From contig JALWKG010000370.1 in NCBI GenBank assembly GCA_027081565.1, positions 1 to 9,588 on the forward strand: 9,588 bases of DNA, written 5' to 3'. A program made the translations under genes and the position numbers. This DNA is from Helicobacteraceae bacterium. GTDB lineage: Bacteria; Campylobacterota; Campylobacteria; Campylobacterales; Sulfurimonadaceae. Each line of letters begins with the position of its first letter. Within the stretch, counting starts at the first letter, position 1. Shown here piece by piece: positions 1 to 6,277 of this stretch. The notes under the pieces were generated by a model. The model was given only the letters and a program-made list of their open reading frames with translations, did no database searches and had not been told where the DNA came from.

Positions 1-706
1 GTTCATCATCAACTGCATGAAGACTGATCGCGATGTGAACGCCCAAGTCGGATTCACCAAGTTTATCGATCTTGGAGCTAAGACCGCTTGTCGAGACGGT
101 TTGACGTTTACCTGAGATGGCAAGGCCATCCTCTTCTTTAAAGATCTTGATGGCCTGTGTGAGGTTGTCAAGGTTGTCGAGAGGCTCACCCATCCCCATA
201 TAGACAATATTAACACGACGGTTAGAGGCATGGTTGTTGTCTTTTTTAACAGTTAGTACCTGTGCCACGATCTCACCTGCGGTAAGGTCTCTGGTAAAAC
301 CACCTTTTGCCGTTAGACAGAAGCTGCACCCTACTTTACAACCGACTTGTGTTGAGACACAGACGGTATGTTTAGACTCATGAAGAAGCTTCCCCTCTTC
401 ATCGTACTGAGCATCTTTCATCTTTAGCCAAACAGTCTCCATCGTCTTACCATCAGGCAACTCAAATAGGTACTTGATCGTCCCATCAGTTGACTCCTCT
501 TTATGGAGGGTCTTTAAAGGATTGAGGATATATTTTTCAGAAAGTTCTTCGCGAAGAGTTTTTGGAATGTTCTGCATCTCATCAAAACTGTCTACAAAAC
601 TGTTGTAGAGCCATCCATAGACTTGCTTGGCTCGGAATGAGGGTTTAACGAGGCTTTCGAGCTCTTTTTTGGTAAAGTCCATAATCGTGGGTTTAAAAGT
701 TGACAT
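1..706 (-). CDS. rlmN: Dual-specificity 23S rRNA (A2503)/tRNA (A37) C2-methyltransferase RlmN, partial (C-terminus off left edge)
   Basis: This is a radical-SAM enzyme that methylates C2 of A2503 in 23S rRNA and, in studied homologues, A37 of some tRNAs. The reading frame is open from ATG 706-704 to the left edge, giving 235 codons; family members are about 350 residues, so roughly a third is missing. An N-terminal helical domain includes the segment FRAKQVYGWLY near residues 24-34. The 4Fe-4S motif CxxxCxxC is at C123, C127 and C130. The cysteine seven residues before it, C116 in VCVSTQVGC, matches the catalytic C118 of E. coli RlmN. The SAM-binding GMGEPL is at 171-176. The second catalytic cysteine would lie outside the window. 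The start is supported by a GAGG four bases upstream of the ATG and by the lack of an earlier in-frame ATG. It is divergent from pfkA. Identity is secure from these motifs. Confidence 0.95.
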   Translation of the reverse strand, partial: MSTFKPTIMDFTKKELESLVKPSFRAKQVYGWLYNSFVDSFDEMQNIPKTLREELSEKYILNPLKTLHKEESTDGTIKYLFELPDGKTMETVWLKMKDAQYDEEGKLLHESKHTVCVSTQVGCKVGCSFCLTAKGGFTRDLTAGEIVAQVLTVKKDNNHASNRRVNIVYMGMGEPLDNLDNLTQAIKIFKEEDGLAISGKRQTVSTSGLSSKIDKLGESDLGVHIAISLHAVDDE

Positions 707-840
707 GATGACCTCGTCTTTAATTAATGACGCATCATATCGTAGGCGTGCTTTGGAGGGGATGAAAAGATACGGTTAGTGTGATGGTCGTTGGTCTGGA
801 TTATCATATAATATTGAGATACAATAATACTATGTATAGA
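707..840. promoter_or_regulatory. Divergent intergenic region between rlmN and pfkA with a probable pfkA-side -10 element
   Basis: No gene is seen here. The right half is AT-rich. A perfect TATAAT lies at 807-812 on the plus strand, with weaker -10-like hexamers TACAAT (820-825) and TACTAT (828-833) after it. No convincing -35 is present at the expected distance, which is common for sigma70 promoters in Campylobacterota. Transcription from the TATAAT would start near 819 and run through both repeat copies into pfkA. On the minus strand, TATGAT at 739-734 is a possible -10 for rlmN. These are visual assignments only. Confidence 0.45.
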
Positions 841-924
841 TAAAGTAGTATCAATAAAAACCATCGTAGACAGAGGAGAAAGTTAAGATGAGTAACATCG
901 CAATTTTATGCTCTGGCGGAGATG
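841..924 (+). repeat. 84-bp exact direct repeat, copy 1 (pfkA leader, RBS and first 12 codons)
   Basis: This segment is identical base for base to 968-1051. It carries the untranslated leader, the purine-rich ribosome binding site AGGAG (874-878), the ATG at 888 and twelve codons (M-S-N-I-A-I-L-C-S-G-G-D) shared with pfkA. After 924 the copies diverge: this one continues into a hairpin, the other into the pfkA body. Identity also ends abruptly on the left (840 is A, 967 is G). Exact identity points to a recent duplication, an actively maintained one, or an assembly error. Confidence 0.95.
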
Positions 925-1013
925 ATATCTCCCAAAGAAAAGTGAGTTATCTCACTTTTTTTGAGAGTAAAGTAGTATCAATAAAAACCATCGTAGACAG
1001 AGGAGAAAGTTAA
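888..1013 (+). pseudogene. Upstream ORF made from a duplicated pfkA 5' end (41 codons)
   Basis: Starting at the copy-1 ATG with the same ribosome binding site as pfkA, the frame encodes the first 12 residues of PfkA. It then reads through the hairpin spacer (D-I-S-Q-R-K-V-S-Y-L-T-F-F-E-S-K) and the second leader copy, ending at TAA 1011-1013. The true pfkA ATG begins at 1015, one base later, so ribosomes finishing this ORF could reinitiate on pfkA. The product has only the first glycine-rich nucleotide-binding turn and cannot be an enzyme. It is either a nonfunctional duplication scar or a regulatory upstream ORF. The ORF itself is plain in the sequence; its translation is inferred. Confidence 0.5.
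929..967 (+). terminator. Hairpin with T-tract between the two repeat copies (putative terminator/attenuator)
   Basis: The core stem pairs AAAAGTGAG (938-946) with CTCACTTTT (951-959) around loop TTAT. It extends outward, past a bulged G937, through CAAA (933-936) with TTTG (960-963). After one mismatch, CTC (929-931) pairs with GAG (965-967). Seven T residues (956-962) follow the GC-containing part of the stem, as in an intrinsic terminator. The hairpin ends exactly where repeat copy 2 begins at 968. A competing small hairpin pairs GGAGAT (918-923) with ATCTCC (927-932) and would use part of the same strand. Any transcript started upstream must pass this element to reach pfkA. Confidence 0.6.
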
Positions 1014-1051
1014 GATGAGTAACATCGCAATTTTATGCTCTGGCGGAGATG
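968..1051 (+). repeat. 84-bp exact direct repeat, copy 2 (native pfkA leader and start)
   Basis: This is the second copy of 841-924, offset by 127 bp. It carries AGGAG (1001-1005), nine bases before the pfkA ATG at 1015, and runs into the intact gene. The 43-bp spacer before it holds no recognisable -10 element, so this copy appears to have no promoter of its own. Confidence 0.95.
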
Positions 1052-1986
1052 TTTCCGGCATGAACCCTGCCATAAAACACTTCGTCGAGTATGCTAAAGC
1101 CAAAGGCTTGAAACCATTTTTGGTATATGACGGTTTTGAAGGTCTCATCGACAACAAGATCGTAGCGGCGACCTATAAAGACGTGAGCGGTATTATTAAC
1201 CGTGGAGGAACTGTTATAGGCTCTGCTCGTTCCAAGCGTTTTATGGAAGCCGCTTATCGCCAAAAGGCAAAAGATAATTTAGATGCTTTGGCTATAGATA
1301 AACTTGTAGTTTTAGGCGGTGATGGCAGTTTTAGAGGCTTAGCCAAGTTTTATGAAGAACATGGTGTCGCTTTTGCAGGAGTACCTTCTACTATAGACAA
1401 CGATATCGTAGGTACAGATTACTGTCTCGGGGTGGATACTGCCTTAAATATTATTAGAACATCACTGGACGCTATTCGAGACACGGCCTCTTCTTTTAGA
1501 CGGGCGTTTGTCGTAGAGACTATGGGACGGGACTGTGGTTATCTTGCACTGGTCTCTGGCTTGACCTCTGGTGCTGAACTCTGTCTGATCCCTGAGATCC
1601 CTTATGATCTGTGTGGCTATGAGCAGAAGTTTAAAAAAGAGCTGGCGCAAGGAAGACGGTACTTTTTAGCTGTGGTCTCAGAGGGTATTGAACAATCTTC
1701 AGAGGAGATCGCTAGATGGTTTGAAGAGCGTATTGGTGTGGAGTCTCGTGTTAGTGTTTTAGGACATATTCAACGTGGTGGAAACCCTAGCAGTAGGGAT
1801 CGTCTAATGGCATATCGTTTTGTGCAGTTTGCGATGGATGGGCTTTTAAATGGAGAAAAAGAGAAGATCGTCTGTTATAGCAATAGCCAGTTTAACTATA
1901 AGTCTATTACTGATGTGGCAAACAGAGAACATCATATAGAGCCTGCCTTAATGGCATTGGTGCAGTCCACTGCCCTGCACTGCTAG
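1015..1986 (+). CDS. pfkA: ATP-type 6-phosphofructokinase
   Basis: The enzyme phosphorylates fructose 6-phosphate to fructose 1,6-bisphosphate in the cytoplasm, the committed step of glycolysis. At 323 residues it has the usual length of bacterial PfkA (E. coli 320). The first glycine-rich turn SGGDVSGMN is at 9-17. GGDGS is at 101-105, with glycine at 104 as in ATP-dependent enzymes; pyrophosphate enzymes usually have aspartate there. The catalytic segment PSTIDND is at 124-130, with D128 as expected base and S125 where pyrophosphate enzymes carry lysine. ETMGRDCGY is at 168-176, and the substrate-binding GHIQRGG lies near residue 250. The start follows AGGAG by nine bases and is preceded by a duplicated leader and upstream ORF. 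There is no operon partner; the next gene is convergent, 22 bp away. ATP specificity is inferred from two residues only. Confidence 0.93.
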   Translation: MSNIAILCSGGDVSGMNPAIKHFVEYAKAKGLKPFLVYDGFEGLIDNKIVAATYKDVSGIINRGGTVIGSARSKRFMEAAYRQKAKDNLDALAIDKLVVLGGDGSFRGLAKFYEEHGVAFAGVPSTIDNDIVGTDYCLGVDTALNIIRTSLDAIRDTASSFRRAFVVETMGRDCGYLALVSGLTSGAELCLIPEIPYDLCGYEQKFKKELAQGRRYFLAVVSEGIEQSSEEIARWFEERIGVESRVSVLGHIQRGGNPSSRDRLMAYRFVQFAMDGLLNGEKEKIVCYSNSQFNYKSITDVANREHHIEPALMALVQSTALHC

Positions 1987-2008
1987 TCCACTCTATTATT
2001 TGAAGGTA

Positions 2009-2743
2009 TTAGTGAAGTAAAAGCTCTCTGTCATCACTGCGTGTTCCCACTAAAGGCTTGTTGGAGATCCCTCGTAGACTGTAAACAAAAGAGATCTTGG
2101 GTGCATCACTGTTGTTTTTATTGGCATAGTGCAAAGTTTTGGCATGAAAAAGTACTACGTCGCCCTTTTTAAGGTCAAAATGGACCCGCCCTTTAATGAT
2201 CTCCTGGTTTTCAGGCAGATCATCTCTAAAACCAGAATTTTTGTCAAACTGTTCTGGTTTAAAAGATAGCTTGTGCGTCCCAGGAATAAATTCTAGAAGA
2301 CCGTTTTCCAAGTACTCATCTCCCAAACTTAACCAAACACTTATTAAGTTGTCATTTTCAAAATGCCAGTAACGTATGTCTTGATGCCAACTTGTAATGG
2401 AACTAATATGGGGCAGCTTGGTCATAATAGAGTTGTGGTGGGCTAAGAGCAACACAGGTTGTTCTCCTAAGAGTTGCTCTAAAACAGGACGTAGTTCAGG
2501 GTTTCTCATCCATGCTGCGAAGCGGGGCTCTCTGTCATAGACTTGGCGAAGACGTCGGGTGGTCTTGGAGCCGTTTTGCTGTTGCAAATACTCCTCTTCA
2601 CTCTCTATGGGTTCGATGTTCTCTTCAAGATGTTTAGCTGCCAGTTCACGGATCTCATCGCAGGTATCAGTGGATGCAAAACCTCTTAAAAGAAGAAAAC
2701 CATTGGTGTTAAAATCATCGATCTGCGCCGGTGTCAGTTCCAT
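2009..2743 (-). CDS. Phytanoyl-CoA dioxygenase (PhyH) family Fe(II)/2-oxoglutarate oxygenase, substrate unknown
   Basis: This is a 244-residue single-domain protein of the cupin-fold PhyH family, whose members hydroxylate or halogenate varied small molecules using Fe(II), O2 and 2-oxoglutarate. The iron triad is visible: H120-x-D122 in SWHQD and a distal histidine, most likely H205, in GDVVLFHAKTLHYANKN. An arginine in ISFVYSLRG near residue 224 fits the 2-oxoglutarate carboxylate ligand. NGLLEFIPGTHK (147-158) is the typical strand-turn before the distal half. There is no signal peptide, so it is probably cytoplasmic. The ATG at 2743-2741 is preceded by AAGGG six bases upstream. It is convergent with pfkA and divergent from the mod operon, so neither neighbour reveals the substrate. 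Family assignment is firm; function is open. Confidence 0.85.
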   Translation of the reverse strand: MELTPAQIDDFNTNGFLLLRGFASTDTCDEIRELAAKHLEENIEPIESEEEYLQQQNGSKTTRRLRQVYDREPRFAAWMRNPELRPVLEQLLGEQPVLLLAHHNSIMTKLPHISSITSWHQDIRYWHFENDNLISVWLSLGDEYLENGLLEFIPGTHKLSFKPEQFDKNSGFRDDLPENQEIIKGRVHFDLKKGDVVLFHAKTLHYANKNNSDAPKISFVYSLRGISNKPLVGTRSDDRELLLH

Positions 2744-2790
2744 TTTTTGCCCTTTGTAGTTGATATTTTAGCGAAATAGTTTAAATGTGA

Positions 2791-2820
2791 TTGACATAGC
2801 GCTATATACTTTGGTATATT
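2791..2820 (+). promoter_or_regulatory. Sigma70-like promoter of the mod operon
   Basis: A perfect -35 TTGACA (2791-2796) and a -10 TATATT (2815-2820) are separated by 18 bp. The expected transcription start is six to eight bases after the -10, at about 2826-2828, which coincides with the modE ATG at 2827. The ModE-type operator occupies the spacer and the -10, so bound ModE would block polymerase. Confidence 0.75.
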
Positions 2821-2825
2821 ACGCT
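2798..2825. promoter_or_regulatory. ModE operator (molybdate-responsive box)
   Basis: This is a 28-bp inverted repeat: left arm AGCGCTATATAC (2798-2809), spacer TTTG, right arm GTATATTACGCT (2814-2825). The arms match at 10 of 12 positions. The TATA-rich half-sites with outer CG match the known ModE box of E. coli. It sits immediately upstream of a modE gene and overlaps the -10 element, consistent with autorepression when molybdate is plentiful. It also lies about 55 bp upstream of the divergent dioxygenase gene. Confidence 0.8.
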
Positions 2826-2826
2826 T

Positions 2827-3600
2827 ATGAAACAGACAGCCTCTTATATGCTTTTGAGCAAGCTTTTTTTAACCCATGAAGGTGAGACCTTTATTACGCC
2901 AGAGCGGATAGAGTTACTTAGAAGTGTGGTGAGGACTGGCTCCATAAGTGCTGGTGCCAAGGCGATCTCTAAAAGTTACAAATGGGCTTGGGACAGTATA
3001 GAGCAGATGAATACGCTTTCGACCCAACTTTTAGTGAGTAAATCGAGTGGCGGCAAGGGTGGTGGTGGTGCTGAAGTGAGTAGTTTTGCTTTGGCCCTTA
3101 TTGCTTACTATGATGAACTTGAGATGATACACCAAAGTAAGATCGAGCGTTATCAAGAGCGTCTTAACAGTGGGTTCAAAAGTGGTGCCTTTAGTCGAGA
3201 CATCGCTTCGACGCTTAATGGCGTTGTCCGCAGTGTGAGTTATAGTGACACTACTTGTGATGTGAAGATCTCTTATGGATCAATTGAGCTTAAGGCAAAA
3301 TGCCCTAAAGATTTGGCACTGACACCTGATAGCAAAATCGCCTTTATGGTGGAGTCCAACCAGATTATCATAGCAAAACAGGCAGTTGAGATCAGTGCAC
3401 AAAACCTATTAGTGGGTGAGATCAGTAAGATCAGAACAGAAGGAAAACGTGTTTATTTGACGCTGGAGCTTGAGAGTAGAGAACAACTTATGGTACTGAT
3501 TACGTCAGATTCACTCCATGACCTGAAACTAAGTGTTGGTTCACGCTGTTTTGCCTATTTTAAAACATACAATATAACTATTTTGGGAGAGAGAAGTTGA
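2827..3600 (+). CDS. modE: Molybdate-responsive transcriptional regulator ModE
   Basis: ModE dimers bind molybdate and then DNA, repressing molybdate uptake genes. The protein has 257 residues (E. coli ModE 262). An N-terminal winged helix (about 23-85) contains GSISAGAKAISKSYKWAWD, matching the E. coli SYKxAWD recognition region, and the wing GGKGGGGA (75-82). A helical dimerisation stretch follows (about 86-115). Two C-terminal TOBE/Mop repeats start near 125 and 190. The second has a canonical SAQN-type anion-binding start (190-193); in the first, the corresponding positions read D-I-A-S. No Shine-Dalgarno precedes ATG 2827, and the promoter predicts transcription starting there, so translation may be leaderless. 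M8 (2848) aligns with the E. coli N-terminus and is an alternative start, also without a good Shine-Dalgarno. It is the first gene of the operon and overlaps the porin by 4 bp. Confidence 0.93.
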   Translation: MKQTASYMLLSKLFLTHEGETFITPERIELLRSVVRTGSISAGAKAISKSYKWAWDSIEQMNTLSTQLLVSKSSGGKGGGGAEVSSFALALIAYYDELEMIHQSKIERYQERLNSGFKSGAFSRDIASTLNGVVRSVSYSDTTCDVKISYGSIELKAKCPKDLALTPDSKIAFMVESNQIIIAKQAVEISAQNLLVGEISKIRTEGKRVYLTLELESREQLMVLITSDSLHDLKLSVGSRCFAYFKTYNITILGERS

Positions 3601-5120
3601 GAAGATTTGCCCTCACATTGATGATGCTAACCGTTGCTGCTTTTGCGCAGGAGAACAATACAACAGAGCCTAAGGTCAAACTGCCTAAGGCGACTATGTT
3701 GAAAAACTCAACAGTCTCGTATAGAGATGAGCCTATAGAGGTTGATAGTTTTCAAGAGATGTTTAGTGAAGGAGCGTTCTATGGCCGTTTACGCTCAAAT
3801 ACCTTTTACTTTTGGTGGAAAGAACCTGATGCTTCTCATGATATAACGCTGATCTCTGGCGCAGGTGGTTCTGTTGTCTATCAGAGTGCGATCTACTCTG
3901 GATTTGGCTTTGGTGCGGGACTCTACTACTCTCATGGTTTTTTTGATGCCAAGGTTGACCCTGCTCTGCGTTTCAAGGCAGGAAAAGATGCCTTTAGTCG
4001 TTACAGTTACCTAAAAACGGGTAACAAAAACATGGCGGTTCTTGGTCAGGCCTATATGCGTTATGATTGGTGGAATGCGACCTCTATTATTGCAGGACGA
4101 CAGCTTGTGGAGTCATTTTATACCAAGTCCAACGATACCAAGATGATCCCTAATACTTTTGATGGTCTCATCTTTCAAACAGAAGATATCCCTGACTCTA
4201 AACTGCAGTTAGCCTACCTGCAACGCCAAAAGCTACGCGATCATGTAGAGGCACATGCGGTACTTATGCGCGGTGACTGTGCAAGTGATGGCTGTTTTGA
4301 CGACACCGATCCAGTACAACAGGGTATTGCTGCATTAAGTGAAAATGATGATGGTGCTATGCACAAAGGTCTAACTTATAGCCGTTTGAAGGCTGCTGGA
4401 AAACCGACAGATGCACCACTTATCACAGGGGACTTTCACACAACACCTGACACAGATTACAGCTTTGACATCGATGCCTCGTTTTATGTAGTGCCGGAAC
4501 TTATAAGCCAGGCAATGTTGGAACTTAATTACGAGATGAAATTGGGCGGTGTACGTATTATTCCTGGTGTACGTTATATCAAACAGTTTGACCTGGGTGC
4601 GGGTGAGGTAGGTGGGGCATCTCTTTCGGGAGATCTGAATGCTACCAACCAGAGAAACTATAAAGATTATAATTCCTTAGAGTCACAGATGGTGGCAGCA
4701 CGTCTGGTCTTTAAGGTAAAGAACTATAAGTTTAATTTTGCATACACCAATATCCTGGATGAAGCAGACCTTGTGACACCGTGGCGTGGTTTTCCAACTT
4801 CTGGCTATACCCGCTCGATGGCACGTTACAATTGGCGTGCCAACACCAAGAGTTACAGAGCAGAATTTGTACGATGTACCAGTACGGACGGTATCTATAA
4901 TGATATTTATGTCCAAGCTTCTGTTATGTATCAAGATGAAGACGCTTCAAAATACGGTGGGGCGAATCTTGATTCTTTCTACTATTACACGGGTTTTATG
5001 CAAAACATAGCGGCTCTTGACAATGCTCAATGGCGTTTTAGAGTTGGATATCAGGATTATGTTGAGGCGAAAGTGATCAACAACCTCGATACCCGTTTTG
5101 AACTCAACTACTTTTTCTAG
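3597..5120 (+). CDS. OprD-like outer-membrane porin within the molybdate operon
   Basis: A 507-residue outer-membrane beta-barrel resembling the OprD-type porins of Campylobacterota. The start is TTG at 3597, overlapping the modE stop (TTGA) and preceded by GGGAGAG. It gives a clean signal peptide: R2-R3, a hydrophobic core to residue 13, and probable cleavage after A-F-A at 17. The mature part is rich in alternating aromatic/polar strands and Tyr/Trp/Gly/Asn. It ends in LNYFF, with the C-terminal phenylalanine used for barrel insertion. A loop near 226-238 carries two close cysteines (GDCASDGCFDD). Placement between modE and modA, in the same transcription unit and under the ModE box, suggests a channel for molybdate or related oxyanions. 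The porin call is firm; exact family and substrate are inferred. Confidence 0.82.
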   Translation: MRRFALTLMMLTVAAFAQENNTTEPKVKLPKATMLKNSTVSYRDEPIEVDSFQEMFSEGAFYGRLRSNTFYFWWKEPDASHDITLISGAGGSVVYQSAIYSGFGFGAGLYYSHGFFDAKVDPALRFKAGKDAFSRYSYLKTGNKNMAVLGQAYMRYDWWNATSIIAGRQLVESFYTKSNDTKMIPNTFDGLIFQTEDIPDSKLQLAYLQRQKLRDHVEAHAVLMRGDCASDGCFDDTDPVQQGIAALSENDDGAMHKGLTYSRLKAAGKPTDAPLITGDFHTTPDTDYSFDIDASFYVVPELISQAMLELNYEMKLGGVRIIPGVRYIKQFDLGAGEVGGASLSGDLNATNQRNYKDYNSLESQMVAARLVFKVKNYKFNFAYTNILDEADLVTPWRGFPTSGYTRSMARYNWRANTKSYRAEFVRCTSTDGIYNDIYVQASVMYQDEDASKYGGANLDSFYYYTGFMQNIAALDNAQWRFRVGYQDYVEAKVINNLDTRFELNYFF

Positions 5121-5129
5121 GAGCAGAGG

Positions 5130-5876
5130 ATGCGGTCTATTGTTTTAACACTCCTCTTGTTTTCCACCCTACTCTCAGCAAAAGAGATCACCATAGCAGT
5201 CGCTGCCAATGTAAGTTATGCTATCGATGAGATAAAAGGAGCCTTTATAAAGGAACATCCTGAGACTGAGGTTCGTGTGATCGTAGGGGGCAGCGGTAAG
5301 TTGGCGGCACAGATACAAAGCGGGGCCCCTTTTGGGCTGTTTATGTCTGCAGACATGGGCTTTCCTACTGCGCTTTATGAAGCTAACCTTTCGGTTAAAA
5401 GACCAAAGGTCTATGCCGAAGGTGCCCTAGTCTCTTTTAGTGTCAGACCTAAAGCGCTCTCTTCGACACTTAAGACTTTGACCTCCTCCGAATTCAAACG
5501 TATTGCGATAGCCAACCCTAAAACCGCTCCCTATGGAAAAGCGGCTGCAGAAGCACTGAAAAATGCAGGGGTTTACGATGCAGTGCACTCTAAACTGGTT
5601 TATGGTGAGTCTATCTCACAGACCCTCTCTTATGCTATGACGGCAGCAGATGTGGGGATCATCTCCAAGTCTGCGCTTTATGCACCGATGATGAAGCAAT
5701 ATGAAGAACATCTGCATTGGGAAGGTGTAGACCCAAGTTTGTACCATCCTATAAAACAAGGGATCGTTCTTTTAAAGGTCGCAGAAAACGAGGCTGAGTA
5801 TCGTGCTTTTTATGACTTTATTTTGAGTGATGAAGGTGCGCAGATCTTTAAGCGTTATGGGTATCTTGTTCCATGA
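5130..5876 (+). CDS. modA: Periplasmic molybdate-binding protein ModA
   Basis: This is the solute-binding subunit of the molybdate ABC transporter. It has 248 residues with a signal peptide (hydrophobic 4-15, likely cleavage after SA at 17), leaving a mature start KEITIAVAANVSYA. Family motifs are GGSGKLAAQI (53-62), GAPFGLFMSADM (65-76), IANPKTAPYGKAA and YGESISQTLSYAMTAADVGI, covering the usual oxyanion-contact loops. The first loop reads AANVS rather than the common AAASL. No lipobox cysteine is present, so the protein is probably soluble. AGGAG (5119-5123) lies six bases upstream of the ATG, and the porin stop is 9 bp away. Tungstate binding as well as molybdate is possible and cannot be excluded from sequence. 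Confidence 0.93.
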   Translation: MRSIVLTLLLFSTLLSAKEITIAVAANVSYAIDEIKGAFIKEHPETEVRVIVGGSGKLAAQIQSGAPFGLFMSADMGFPTALYEANLSVKRPKVYAEGALVSFSVRPKALSSTLKTLTSSEFKRIAIANPKTAPYGKAAAEALKNAGVYDAVHSKLVYGESISQTLSYAMTAADVGIISKSALYAPMMKQYEEHLHWEGVDPSLYHPIKQGIVLLKVAENEAEYRAFYDFILSDEGAQIFKRYGYLVP

Positions 5877-6277
5877 ACCGTATTCAAGCGCAGGTGACAG
5901 CCATAAAGTCGGAGCAGAACATCACCATAGTCACGTTTTATGCCGCTGAAGAGGTGATGCGTATGATGGCACTGGAACTTGACAGTGAAATAGCGGTTGG
6001 GACTAAGGTGGTTTTGGGGGTTAAAGCGACTAGTATTACCTTGGCAAAAGGGTTAATGGGAGAAGTGAGCAGCTCAAACCAGTTAGAAGTCTATGTGGAC
6101 AGAATAATAACAGGTGCCCTGCTCTGCAGTGTCCGTTTTACATTTGCAGGGGTCTCTTTAGAGAGCGTGATCACCAAAGCTTCTGCAGAGCGTATGTTGC
6201 TTAAAGAGGGTGATGCTGTTACTGCCTTGGTCAAGTCAAGTGACCTCTCTATTTTGGAGGTAGTGCCATGGACTTAA
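5873..6277 (+). CDS. Stand-alone di-TOBE (Mop) molybdate-binding protein
   Basis: A 134-residue protein made of two TOBE/Mop repeats and nothing else. The second (about 62-131) is canonical: SSSNQL at 66-71, V-I-T-K-A-S-A-E-R near 99-107, and LKEGDAVTALVKSSDLSIL at 110-128. The first (1-60) starts directly at MNRIQAQVTAI, lacks an S-A-R-N start, and is more diverged. Such proteins bind molybdate or tungstate in the cytoplasm and are thought to store or hand over the anion. There is no DNA-binding domain, so it is not a second ModE. Its ATG overlaps the modA stop (ATGA), implying translational coupling, and its end overlaps modB by 10 bp. A molybdopterin-binding-type gene sits in the same modA/modB position in Campylobacter jejuni, which supports a conserved transporter-linked role. 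Confidence 0.85.
   Translation: MNRIQAQVTAIKSEQNITIVTFYAAEEVMRMMALELDSEIAVGTKVVLGVKATSITLAKGLMGEVSSSNQLEVYVDRIITGALLCSVRFTFAGVSLESVITKASAERMLLKEGDAVTALVKSSDLSILEVVPWT

Noticed and set aside
961..1000. Second promoter in the spacer, using TTGAGA (961-966) as a -35
   Set aside because: No -10-like hexamer lies at 15-19 bp downstream; the bases are part of the hairpin and repeat copy 2.
1960..1980. Inverted repeat GTGCAG...CTGCAC at the end of pfkA, possible terminator
   Set aside because: It lies inside the last codons and no T-run follows on either strand. It may be only a product of the repeated CACTGC/CAGTCC wording here.
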